This document shows positions 1 to 8,063 of a DNA stretch of 34,037 nucleotides, in pieces (within the stretch, counting starts at the first letter, position 1; each line of letters starts with the position of its first letter). The notes under the pieces are model-generated. The model was not told the origin of the DNA. It worked only from the letters and a program-made list of their open reading frames with translations, and did no database searches. The DNA is taken from NCBI GenBank assembly GCA_014304875.1, contig JACRUD010000155.1, forward strand, positions 1 to 34,037, in the 5' to 3' direction. Position numbers and translations under genes: made by a program. Source of the DNA: Vulcanimicrobiota bacterium. GTDB lineage: Bacteria > Vulcanimicrobiota > Vulcanimicrobiia > Eremiobacterales > Eremiobacteraceae.

Positions 1-120
1 CCGCGGGATGGAGAACCCTGTCGCCGCCATCACGGCGCCGCCGGCGATGGTGCCCAACATCGTCTTGCGGGATAGATGATTCGTACCGTTTTCAGATTTT
101 CCGTTCTTGGTGGATTCCAT
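1..120 (-). CDS. N-terminus of a truncated secreted protein with Tat-like signal peptide (MESTKNGKSENGTNHLSRKTMLGTIAGGAVMAATGFSIPR...)
   Basis: Minus-strand open frame from ATG at 120 to the window edge (40 codons, no stop); GAGGAG Shine-Dalgarno-like sequence upstream (ctcctc on + strand near 135-140); SRKxxL plus hydrophobic stretch. Not listed in the ORF track because it is truncated. Confidence 0.5.
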   Translation of the reverse strand, partial: MESTKNGKSENGTNHLSRKTMLGTIAGGAVMAATGFSIPR

Positions 121-349
121 AGATTCGTTTCTCTCCTCATTTTCGACAGTCGTATGGCGCACGAGCCGCAGACCGGGCGTCTTACCAAGGCTCAACGAAC
201 CAGCAGCCGAAACGGTTTACCGAAAACGGAAATTTCGGAAAGCTCTTTTAGAAAGTGCTTCGCATAGGATTCGGCCCGTCGATAGGAAAGTGTCACAACC
301 TAGGCTCATTATTGTTGCCTAGAACTGTTTCATATGGAAGCCTGCCGCA

Positions 350-547
350 ATGCAAGCCCGTACCAACGTTAAAACGGATCCTGAAAGCGCACGCGGGCGG
401 CGGTTCCCTCGCTTAACTCCGCTGGCGCGGACGTATGTGCGACTCGTGGAGCGGCCAGCTTTGTGGCCAAGCCGACAGGCCGTCGCTAGCGCGACTTTGA
501 TTTTAGCCCTCGTGCTTTCATTGCTGTGGTTCGGGCTCTATCGCTAG
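350..547 (+). CDS. Small single-TM protein resembling SecE (amphipathic segment + WPSRQ + TM helix)
   Basis: 65 aa ORF ...YVRLVERPALWPSRQAVASATLILALVLSLLWFGLYR; the WPSRQ motif directly before a TM helix is the hallmark of the bacterial SecE family. No strong RBS seen; not in a nusG/rplK context. Confidence 0.45.
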   Translation: MQARTNVKTDPESARGRRFPRLTPLARTYVRLVERPALWPSRQAVASATLILALVLSLLWFGLYR

Positions 548-570
548 AACGGGATCGGCTGCGCGCTAAG

Positions 571-1633
571 TCAGGACAGGGCCGCGACCGCCAAATCGAC
601 GTCATGCTCCGTATTGTAAACGTGAAACGACACGCGCGCACGACCACCTCGCACCGACGCTCGTACTCCGGCACGCTCCAGACGACGTGCGGCATCTGGG
701 ACATCGGCGAAAACGATCGGCGACTTGCCGGACGGCAAACATAAGGCTCGACGAAACCGGTCGGCCAAGCCCAAGTCGTGCCTGTATATCGCCGAAACCC
801 CGATGCGCTCGACGAGCTCCAGCGCACCGACGGTTCCCACCCATGAAAAACCACGCCGGGGACGTATCGAGCCGGCGGGCGGCCGCTGGAGCCAGCCGCA
901 ACGGCATGCCGAACAGGTTGTTGTTGGGGTCGGCGGTCGCATACCATCCGGCATGAAGCGGGCGCACACGATCGAGGCGGCCGGGTGAAACGCTCATAAA
1001 AGCAGTGCCGCGCGGTGACATGAGCCACTTGTAGGCATGGCAGACGTAGAAATCGATGGCCGCCGCGTCCGTCGGCAGCCAACCGCAAGCCTGCGTTCCG
1101 TCCACGCACACGAGCGCTCCGTAATGCCGGGCAGCGGCTAAGATTCCGTCCAGGTCGGCCACATCGCCCGATGCGGGCTGAACGTGGCTGAACGCCACCA
1201 TCGTAATCCCGGCGTCGACCGCTTCCGAAAGAGATGCGAGCGGAACGGATTTGATCACGACTCCGCGATCTTGGTGGACCGTCCAGGGAAAAATCGTTGA
1301 GGCGAAATCCCCGTCGGCAAGCAGGACCACCGACTCGTCAGGCAATGATGCGGCGAGTAAACCGATGAGTTCGGAGACCGTCGCGCCCACCGTGACGTTT
1401 CCCGGTTTGACGCCGACTAAGCGCCCGAACGCCGCTCGCGCGCGCTCAGTGCACTCCTCCCAAAACTCTTCGCTTGTGCGGCCGGTGCGCCAGTCATCGA
1501 GCGCCTTTAGCAAAGCGTTGTGGGCTGATGTGGGCGGCAAACCATACGTGGCCGTATTCAGGTAGGCGCCGGCAGGCTGCCATTCGTCGCGGATGCCCGC
1601 TATCTCGGCCGTTTGTGAATCCCGTAGCGGCAT
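571..1633 (-). pseudogene. Class V PLP-dependent aminotransferase / cysteine desulfurase-like protein, frameshifted
   Basis: YLNTATYGLPP N-terminus, VDGTQACGWLP, and Lys motif HAYKWLMSPRGTAF. The reading frame is lost at the A5 run 846-850 (T5 on coding strand); the continuation SWVGTVGALELVERIG...RVSFHVYNTEHDVDLAVAAL lies in the adjacent minus frame, ending at 571. Confidence 0.75.
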
Positions 1634-1734
1634 AGCCTTGCGTCTTCGCCGCACACGACGCTGTTGCTTCCCGAAAGGGATGGCGAAACGGTCGTGAGGC
1701 GCTGTCGCGTCTAGCGTTGGGCAAGGCCACCCAG

Positions 1735-1986
1735 CTACGAAGATACCGGCCCAAGCCCGCGCGCCGTTCTCAATTCTCTTTGTATCGGCCACTCGCCGAA
1801 AGCGAATATCACAAATACAACCAGGTTGACCAACGGCACCAACATCAACAGACTCAGGGCGCCGGGGTAGCCGCTTTTTTGCGCGATCTTCCAGTTCGCG
1901 ATGATCGATATTACCAAGACGACTGAGACAAAGATGACGTACGCGATGATGAATGCGCTCTTCAACACCGTCCCGTTATGCGCCAT
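1735..1986 (-). CDS. Small integral membrane protein (WKIAQKSGYPGALSLLMLVPLVNLVVFVIFAFGEWPI)
   Basis: Two predicted TM segments with a WKI..K.G.PG....PL.NL pattern typical of small membrane proteins; start chosen at MAHNGTVLKS (1986). Confidence 0.6.
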   Translation of the reverse strand: MAHNGTVLKSAFIIAYVIFVSVVLVISIIANWKIAQKSGYPGALSLLMLVPLVNLVVFVIFAFGEWPIQRELRTARGLGPVSS

Positions 1987-2185
1987 ACCTATCCTTCGCT
2001 CCATATACGCAACCCGTCGACGCAAGCACCGCTAAAGGGCCCGCTATACTAATAGAGGCGAGTCCCGAGCGTGGGGCTTATTCTCCTGAACGAGCGTTCC
2101 TTTGAGCGCCACGCCTACACCCCCAAGCTGTTGGACGGCCGGGCGGGAGGACCCGGTGAAGCCTCGCCCGCCCTTGCAGGCAATC

Positions 2186-2608
2186 TCAATCCTGCGCGAG
2201 CCGGTTACCGTTTTCATCGACGATCGCGATTTCGTAGGTCGCGTCTTTGACCGGCTGGCCATCGTTGAGCTCGAGCAAAATCTGCCGCATAGAGCCCTTG
2301 ACCGCGTCCGTGAGATCGGAACGTGACGGAGCGTCCAGCTTCTCCCACAGCGCTCTGTCGACCGTGATCGAGACGTAATTGCGTAACGGCGCGTTCGTCC
2401 AGCTCAGGCTCGAAATCATGGCGACGTTGTCGCTGTGCTCGCGTTCTATCAGAGCGTTTAGCTTCACCGCCAACAGGCGGTCGTCGAGCTGCTCGGTCTT
2501 CAGAACGCTGCCTGTATCGGCTCGCACGTCGTACGACCACACGCGGTCCTGCGCTGGGCTGATGCAGGCTACGTATTGCAGGTTAGAATCTGCCGGTTTA
2601 CCGCCCAA
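2186..2608 (-). CDS. Hypothetical protein, possibly the C-terminal part of a gene split by an in-frame TGA
   Basis: 140 aa ORF; same frame as the ORF ending at 2630, separated only by that TGA and 7 codons; no ATG start or obvious RBS (the track start is TTG). Confidence 0.5.
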   Translation of the reverse strand: MGGKPADSNLQYVACISPAQDRVWSYDVRADTGSVLKTEQLDDRLLAVKLNALIEREHSDNVAMISSLSWTNAPLRNYVSITVDRALWEKLDAPSRSDLTDAVKGSMRQILLELNDGQPVKDATYEIAIVDENGNRLAQD

Positions 2609-2629
2609 AGCATGGGTCGGTTCGGCTCG

Positions 2630-2842
2630 TCACGTCAATTGACGATCCTTTTTCGCGACAGCCCGCATGTCGGGCTGCTCGAGAACCCGTCGGATGGCCG
2701 CGGCGCCGATGAGGTGATCCCTCATGAGTTGCACGATGGGCACGATTGCGAACAAGACCACGGCGATGATTCCGGCGATGAGCGCGTGCATTCTAGACTG
2801 GCCGCGCTGAGCGCCTGGCCCGAAGGATTTGGGAAAGGTCAA
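2630..2842 (-). CDS. Small membrane-anchored hypothetical protein, possibly the N-terminal part of the same gene as 2186..2608
   Basis: HALIAGIIAVVLFAIVPIVQLM is a TM helix; start overlaps the upstream ORF stop by 4 nt (2839-2842). Confidence 0.5.
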   Translation of the reverse strand: MTFPKSFGPGAQRGQSRMHALIAGIIAVVLFAIVPIVQLMRDHLIGAAAIRRVLEQPDMRAVAKKDRQLT

Positions 2843-3108
2843 GCCGGCCGCCGTCCGGCGCGGCGGATTGCCACGCGAAGCGCGAATCCGGTCACGACCA
2901 CGATGACGATCTCATCGTAAAGGAAGCGATCGCCCGCCGCCCGCTTATCCTCGGGCTTGGCGCCCGGCGCGATGGCGTTGACCAGGCCGGAAACATCATC
3001 GCGGGGCGCGGCGTTGAGGGCCCGAAGGCGGCTGTCGTAACGCATGTAATTGATGGCGCTCAATACCGCGAACAAAATCACGATAGCCAGCGGCAGCTTC
3101 TTGCCCAA
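2839..3108 (-). CDS. Small hypothetical membrane protein (two TM segments)
   Basis: 89 aa ORF with two hydrophobic segments, ATGA overlap with the next ORF. Confidence 0.5.
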   Translation of the reverse strand: MGKKLPLAIVILFAVLSAINYMRYDSRLRALNAAPRDDVSGLVNAIAPGAKPEDKRAAGDRFLYDEIVIVVVTGFALRVAIRRAGRRPA

Positions 3109-3157
3109 TGGTTTGTTCGGCGTTTACCGCACGCGACGCAGGGAACAAGTTTGGGGC

Positions 3158-4033
3158 ATGAAACTCATCGCTCTCTTTCCATTGTTCAAGGAAGCTTTCT
3201 CCCAGTTCGGCAAGGACAGGGCCACGAGGCTCGCCGCCGCGCTTTCGTATTACACGATATTCGCGATCGCTCCGCTGCTCATCATCTTCATTGCCATTGC
3301 CGGCCATTTCCTTGGGCATGGGTACGTGAAGGGGCAAATAATAGATGAGTTGCGCGGCTCGCTCGGCCCCGGCGGGGCGCAGGCCGTCAAGACGATGATA
3401 GAAGCCGCTTACAAACCCAAGCAAAGCGTGATCGCCAGCACCATCAGTTTTGCGGTGTTCCTGTTCGCCGCGGCGGGAGTATTCGGTCAGCTTCAAGACG
3501 CTTTGAACACCGTCTGGCATGTCGAACAAAAAGCTCAGCACAAGATCATGGACGTCATCCGCGACCGCTTCGCGTCGCTCGCCATGGTGCTTGGAATCGG
3601 GTTTTTGCTACTTGTCACTTTAGTGATCAGCGCCGGCGCTTCTGCGCTCGGCCATCTTATAACGGGCGTCGCTCCGTGGCTGACCGTGGTCATCAAGATC
3701 GTTGATTTCATCCTCAGCTTCGTGGTCGTCGCGGTTCTTTTCGGACTCATATTCAAGGTGCTGCCGGATACGCGGATCCGCTGGAAGGACGTCGCCATCG
3801 GCGCTTGCGTGACATCGTTGCTTTTTGCCGTCGGCGTTTTCCTCATCGGCCTATACATGGGGCACAGCGCGGTGGCCTCGACCTACGGGGCGGCCGGTTC
3901 GCTTATTGTGATATTGTTGTGGATCTACTACGCGGCGCAGATCATGCTGTTCGGGGCGGAGTTCACGAAGGTGTACGCGCAAAATCACGGCTCGCGATCC
4001 GGCGGCAAACAGCTCGCGCCCGGCGAGGCATAA
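3158..4033 (+). CDS. YihY/BrkB (virulence factor BrkB family) inner-membrane protein
   Basis: Multi-TM protein with FGKDRATRLAAALSYYTIFAIAPLLIIFIAIAG, LFAAAGVFGQLQDALNTVWHVE, YMGHSAVASTYGAAGSLIVILLWIYYAAQIMLFGAEFTKVYA; start chosen at MKLIALFPLF. Confidence 0.9.
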   Translation: MKLIALFPLFKEAFSQFGKDRATRLAAALSYYTIFAIAPLLIIFIAIAGHFLGHGYVKGQIIDELRGSLGPGGAQAVKTMIEAAYKPKQSVIASTISFAVFLFAAAGVFGQLQDALNTVWHVEQKAQHKIMDVIRDRFASLAMVLGIGFLLLVTLVISAGASALGHLITGVAPWLTVVIKIVDFILSFVVVAVLFGLIFKVLPDTRIRWKDVAIGACVTSLLFAVGVFLIGLYMGHSAVASTYGAAGSLIVILLWIYYAAQIMLFGAEFTKVYAQNHGSRSGGKQLAPGEA

Positions 4034-4093
4034 GGCAATCGAGGGCTAGGGCCCCGTTTCAATTGTCGGCCGTTAGGGTAAAATGACGCCGCG

Positions 4094-4492
4094 ATGGAGC
4101 CCGAGCATTGCCGTTTCTCCAGCAGCACCGATGCGGTTATTTGCGCAAGGAAGGCCGTCACGGCCTACGCTCGAGCCTGCGGTTTCCCGGAGTCGGACGT
4201 TTTCGACATCGCTTTGGCTACGGGCGAGATTTGCACGAACGCGGTCGAACACGCTCACAGCGACAAAGGTGCCTTTTCCGTGGATTGCCGGTACGAAGAA
4301 GCGGTTCTCACGGTCGCCGTTCGCGACGGTGGCGGACGTGACAGAGCCCTTCCGGTAAAGGACCACGTCGGCGGCCTCGGCCTTTTCTTGGTGCGCTCGC
4401 TTACCGATCACGTATCGTTTCAACCCACGCCCAGCGGCACGACAGTCAGTTTCTCCAAACGCCGCAGCGTCAACGCCGCCCTAGCGCAGTAG
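4094..4492 (+). CDS. Anti-sigma regulatory factor-type ATP-binding protein (RsbW/SpoIIAB-like HATPase)
   Basis: N-box ALATGEICTNAVEHAH, G1-like VRDGGG, G2 GGLGLFLVRSLTD in a 132 aa stand-alone ATPase domain. Confidence 0.8.
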   Translation: MEPEHCRFSSSTDAVICARKAVTAYARACGFPESDVFDIALATGEICTNAVEHAHSDKGAFSVDCRYEEAVLTVAVRDGGGRDRALPVKDHVGGLGLFLVRSLTDHVSFQPTPSGTTVSFSKRRSVNAALAQ

Positions 4493-4570
4493 CGGCCCGA
4501 GCGGAACCAAGGCGTGCGGCAGGTCACATTCGACCGGTCGCCGAGCCCGCACGGCGACCGCGCCGATACC

Positions 4571-5188
4571 ATGAACATGTCCACGTGCTGCAAGCCGGGT
4601 GCGACGCTTCTTGGAAAGGCGGCTCTTGCCGTCACCCGCAGCGGCTTCTTAGCCGGCGGATTTTCGACGCTTGCTCTGCTGGCGACGCCCGGGCTGGCCT
4701 TTGGCGGCTCTGCCGTGCGCTCGTTTGGCTCTCCGTACGTCCTTTGGCTGGAGCGAATGGGGACGCGAGAACGGGTCGCGGCGCCTTTCACCTTGGACGG
4801 GAAGGCGCTCTACGCGCCGGGCTATGCCGCGCTATGCGCGATCTTGCGCGACGAGCACGTCCCTCCAAGCGAGGGAGACGTTCAGATATCGGTTGTGACA
4901 CTAGAGGCTCTGTGGGCGGTCCAGCGTTATCTGGCGCGCGCTGGAGTCCGAGAGCCCATCGTCGTGCATAGCGGTTACCGAACGCCGGAAACCAACGCTC
5001 GCACCGAAGGCGCGGCTAAAGCTTCTTACCATATGTCCGGCATGGCGGTCGATTTCCATGTCGGCGACCTCGACATCGGCTATTTGGCAAGCGTCTGCTG
5101 GTCTTGCCCCATCAGCGGTGGGGTGGGCTACTATCCGCAAGGCTGGGTCCATCTCGATACCGGTCCCAAGCGCTTTTGGAACGGCTGA
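4571..5188 (+). CDS. Exported peptidase M15-like / DUF882 (YcbK/MepK-like) protein
   Basis: VVHSGYRTPETNA, SYHMSGMAVDFHV, GGVGYYPQGWVHLDTG: Zn-peptidase M15A/DUF882 motifs; hydrophobic N-terminal export segment; start chosen at MNMSTCC. Confidence 0.8.
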   Translation: MNMSTCCKPGATLLGKAALAVTRSGFLAGGFSTLALLATPGLAFGGSAVRSFGSPYVLWLERMGTRERVAAPFTLDGKALYAPGYAALCAILRDEHVPPSEGDVQISVVTLEALWAVQRYLARAGVREPIVVHSGYRTPETNARTEGAAKASYHMSGMAVDFHVGDLDIGYLASVCWSCPISGGVGYYPQGWVHLDTGPKRFWNG

Positions 5189-5216
5189 GGATGAGCCGGC
5201 GCGGCTGGTGGCGTGT

Positions 5217-5290
5217 GTGTAGCCACGGACCTTTAGGTCCCTCCGCCGCGGGACGACCAACGGCCGCCACTAAAAGTGGCGGAACTCCAT
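5217..5290 (+). repeat. 3'-end structured repeat, copy 1
   Basis: gtgtagccacggacctttaggtccctccgccgcgggac...gtggcggaactcc; GGACC-TTTA-GGTCC hairpin, TCCGCC (5242-5247) complementary to GGCGGA (5278-5283), local hairpin CCGCCAC-TAAAA-GTGGCGG (5264-5282). Confidence 0.75.
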
Positions 5291-5319
5291 AGAGTTAGGA
5301 TCCCCAGAGTTTAGGATCC
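5291..5319. repeat. Short tandem direct repeat AGAGTTAGGATCC / AGAGTTTAGGATCC
   Basis: Two near-identical 13-14 bp units separated by CC, overlapping the stop codon of the efflux adaptor gene. Confidence 0.7.
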
Positions 5320-6687
5320 GGAAGGGGCCAGCAGGTCGTAGGCACCTTCAATCGCGACCATCGAGCCTGCTGGCAAGCCGTCAGAGATCAACGCAGTCGT
5401 CTGATCGCTCGCCGCAACCCTGACCTCCCGCGGCGCGAACTTCTCCGCCCCGTTTGGTGCGCGCACGAAGACGAGCGTCTTGCCGCTCTGAGGGTCCTCA
5501 ACGACTGCCGTGGCCGGCACTAAGACCCCGCGACGTCTCGCGACGATGATTCCCGCCTCGACCGCGTCCCCCGCCACAGCCCCGGTGGGAACGCCCGTCA
5601 CTTCCACGATCGCCTGCTGAGTCGTCGGATCGACAGCGGGAACGATCGCGATAACTCGGCCACTCGTCGGTTGCGATAAGCGTTGGACCCTGACGTCGGC
5701 CGGGTCGCCGACGCGGATTTGTCGCGCATCCGCGGCCGCCACGCTAAGGGTCGCCGTGTCCTGCTCCGGAGCTCCGATCTGGATCACGGGGATCGTTGGG
5801 TCGACGCTTTCGCCTGGGTGTTTCAAAATCGCGGCCACAACACCGGAACCGGGAGACCGCAGCACGCCGTTTTCAAGATTTCGCTGCGCATCAGCCAGGC
5901 TGGCCTGCGCGCGCGATGCTTGGCCGCCTAGGACGCTGCTTTGGGCTTGTGCGGCGAGCACATCGCTCTGGGCCTGAGCGACCTCAGCTCTGGCTTGTGC
6001 TATCGAAGAGCCGGTACCAGCGACCGCGGCCTGTGCCTTCGCCCGAGCTGCGTCGGCATCCGCGCGATCCCCGGCCAACTGCGTCTGCGCCGCTTGCAGG
6101 TCCTTGGCTGCGACGATGCCGGCGGAGTAGAGAGAGCGTTCGCGCTCGAGAGCGCGAACATCGGCTTCTACTTTCAACTCGGCTTGTCGCTGGGCCGCCG
6201 CGGCCGCTATGCGCTCGCTTTGAGAGCCTGGAGCACCGCTTTGCAGGCGGCTCAAAGAAGCTTGCGCGATGCGCAGCTTTGCACGTGCGCTTTTGAGTTG
6301 GGCCGACGGGATGGCTCCTTGCGAATAGCTGCCGGCCGCGGCTTGGGCATCACCACGCGCCTGAGCGACGGCTAGAGCGAGGCCTGTCGTATCCAATTCC
6401 GCTAAAGGCTGACCCGGCGACACGCTTTCGCCCACATGAACGTCAAAGCGGCTGATTTTTCCTGAAACGGAAAATGAGAGAGCTGCCTGACTGCCGGGAG
6501 GCGGCCCGACTCTGCCTGCGGCGTTCACCCGCACGTCGAACGTGCCGAGCCGAGCGGCGGTCACTTTGACGGCCGGTTGCGCCGGCGGCGATGGCTGAGC
6601 CCCACCGCCGCGATGGGTCCAGTAGAGGACCGCCAGCACTGCGATCAGGACAAATGCGGCCGCATAAGGGCGGTGCCGTGCGTTCAT
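5311..6687 (-). CDS. Efflux RND transporter periplasmic adaptor subunit (HlyD/MFP family)
   Basis: N-terminal TM anchor, VRVNAAGRVGPPPG, FDVHVGESVSPGQPLAELDTTGL lipoyl half-motif, long Ala/Gln-rich coiled coil, VVAAILKHPGESVDPTIPVIQIGAPE; ATGA overlap with the upstream TolC gene. Confidence 0.9.
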   Translation of the reverse strand: MNARHRPYAAAFVLIAVLAVLYWTHRGGGAQPSPPAQPAVKVTAARLGTFDVRVNAAGRVGPPPGSQAALSFSVSGKISRFDVHVGESVSPGQPLAELDTTGLALAVAQARGDAQAAAGSYSQGAIPSAQLKSARAKLRIAQASLSRLQSGAPGSQSERIAAAAAQRQAELKVEADVRALERERSLYSAGIVAAKDLQAAQTQLAGDRADADAARAKAQAAVAGTGSSIAQARAEVAQAQSDVLAAQAQSSVLGGQASRAQASLADAQRNLENGVLRSPGSGVVAAILKHPGESVDPTIPVIQIGAPEQDTATLSVAAADARQIRVGDPADVRVQRLSQPTSGRVIAIVPAVDPTTQQAIVEVTGVPTGAVAGDAVEAGIIVARRRGVLVPATAVVEDPQSGKTLVFVRAPNGAEKFAPREVRVAASDQTTALISDGLPAGSMVAIEGAYDLLAPSGS

Positions 6688-8063
6688 CGACCGATCTCCA
6701 ACGCGGCCACGGCCCTAGCCAGAGCCTCGTCGTAGATGGCAGAAAGCTCGGCAAGCCTGGCGTCGGCATACGTCGCCTGGGCAGAAGCGCGCTCCAAACT
6801 CGAGGAAGCGCCGTTTCGATACCCCAACTGAGTCGCATTAAGCTCCTGTTGCGCTTGCTGACGTGCCTTGGTCGATGCGGCGACGGCCAGCGATGCGGCC
6901 CGAAGGTTTCGGACGGCGGAGCCGACCTCAACCGACACGTCTCTTTGGGCACCGGCAAGTCGGGCCCGCGCCTCCGCCAACCCGGCTCGCGACGCAAGGA
7001 TTCCGCTGGAAGCGGCGGCCGTCAACGGAAACTCGAGTTGCGCGTTCACGGTCGGCCCAGACACCTTTTGACCGGAATCCACTCCTCGGGCGTAGCCGGC
7101 ACCGAGGGTCAGCGACGGGACGGTCGCCCGCCGCGCCACGTTCAGCGAAGCCTGGGCTGCGGCCACACCGCGACTCGCCGAAGCAACCTCGGGGCGCTGC
7201 AGCAACGCCGCTTGGACGGCCGCCTCGACGGCCGCCTCATCGGCGGCATCGTTGCTCTCAAAGCTGGACGACCCGGTACTCGGAGACGCAATCGTTGCAG
7301 CCGCGCCGCCTGGCGGAGTTGTCGGCGCCGGCGCGACGCGCTGGCTGCGGTCCACCGCGGACGCAACTTCGCCGACGTCCGCTCTCGACGACGTGCGGGC
7401 GAAAGCTGCCCGTCCAACGCCGGTCTCAATGCGTAACGAGTCCGTCGCGTTGTCGCTTGCCGCCTTGGCATTCACAGCGTCCGCCGTTGCGCGGGCGACC
7501 ACGACGGAGGCCCGTACCACGTCGACGCGCGGCGCATCCCCAGCCGAAAAGCGCTTCTGTGCCGCCTGTTCTTCTTCCATCGCCAAACGCAGCGCTTCAT
7601 CGCGGGCATTCACCGTGGCGCGTGCCTTCAAGGCGGCATAGTACAAGCCGGCCAGCTTGATGCGTTCGACACGCTCCGCGTTCAATTCATCCGACCGCGC
7701 GGCCTGATACTCGCGCGCGGCTGCCGCGACGCGCGGCGAGTATGCGATCAGATTTCCCAGCACGGTCTGAAGTCCGACGGTCGAGCTGTGTTGAGAGATC
7801 GTCGCTGAATTACCCGCCGGGGCCGCTTGCGGATTCTCCGTGTACCCAGCGACGATCGCCGGACCTAGCGCTCCGCGCTGCTGGCGCAGGACGGCGTCTG
7901 CGCCCGCGAGCCGCGCCCGCGCGACAGCCACATCAGGCGATTCGAGCAGCGCCTGCGACTCGGCAGCGCTTAGGCTGAGACCGGAAAACGAGAGCGGCAC
8001 GGAAGGCGTGCCTTGCGGAAGGGCGAGCATCAACGCGGCCGCGCTCGTTGCGACGAAGATCAT
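6684..8063 (-). CDS. TolC family outer membrane efflux protein
   Basis: Signal peptide and two long TolC-like repeat halves (ALLESPDVAVARARLAGADAVLRQQRGALGP..., LLQRPEVASASRGVAAAQASLNVARRATVPSLTLGAGY); ATGA overlap with the permease gene. Confidence 0.9.
   Translation of the reverse strand: MIFVATSAAALMLALPQGTPSVPLSFSGLSLSAAESQALLESPDVAVARARLAGADAVLRQQRGALGPAIVAGYTENPQAAPAGNSATISQHSSTVGLQTVLGNLIAYSPRVAAAAREYQAARSDELNAERVERIKLAGLYYAALKARATVNARDEALRLAMEEEQAAQKRFSAGDAPRVDVVRASVVVARATADAVNAKAASDNATDSLRIETGVGRAAFARTSSRADVGEVASAVDRSQRVAPAPTTPPGGAAATIASPSTGSSSFESNDAADEAAVEAAVQAALLQRPEVASASRGVAAAQASLNVARRATVPSLTLGAGYARGVDSGQKVSGPTVNAQLEFPLTAAASSGILASRAGLAEARARLAGAQRDVSVEVGSAVRNLRAASLAVAASTKARQQAQQELNATQLGYRNGASSSLERASAQATYADARLAELSAIYDEALARAVAALEIGR

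Noticed and set aside
76-322. Small plus-strand ORFs at the left edge (63 and 71 aa)
   Set aside because: The first overlaps the better-supported minus-strand truncated gene start and both lack RBS or domain support.
300-322. CTAGGC-N11-GCCTAG inverted repeat upstream of the SecE-like ORF
   Set aside because: Only a 6 bp arm; expected by chance at appreciable frequency, no supporting context.
6591-7660. Long plus-strand ORFs (281 and 265 aa)
   Set aside because: Antisense to the MFP and TolC genes; Arg/Pro/Gly-rich artefact translations.
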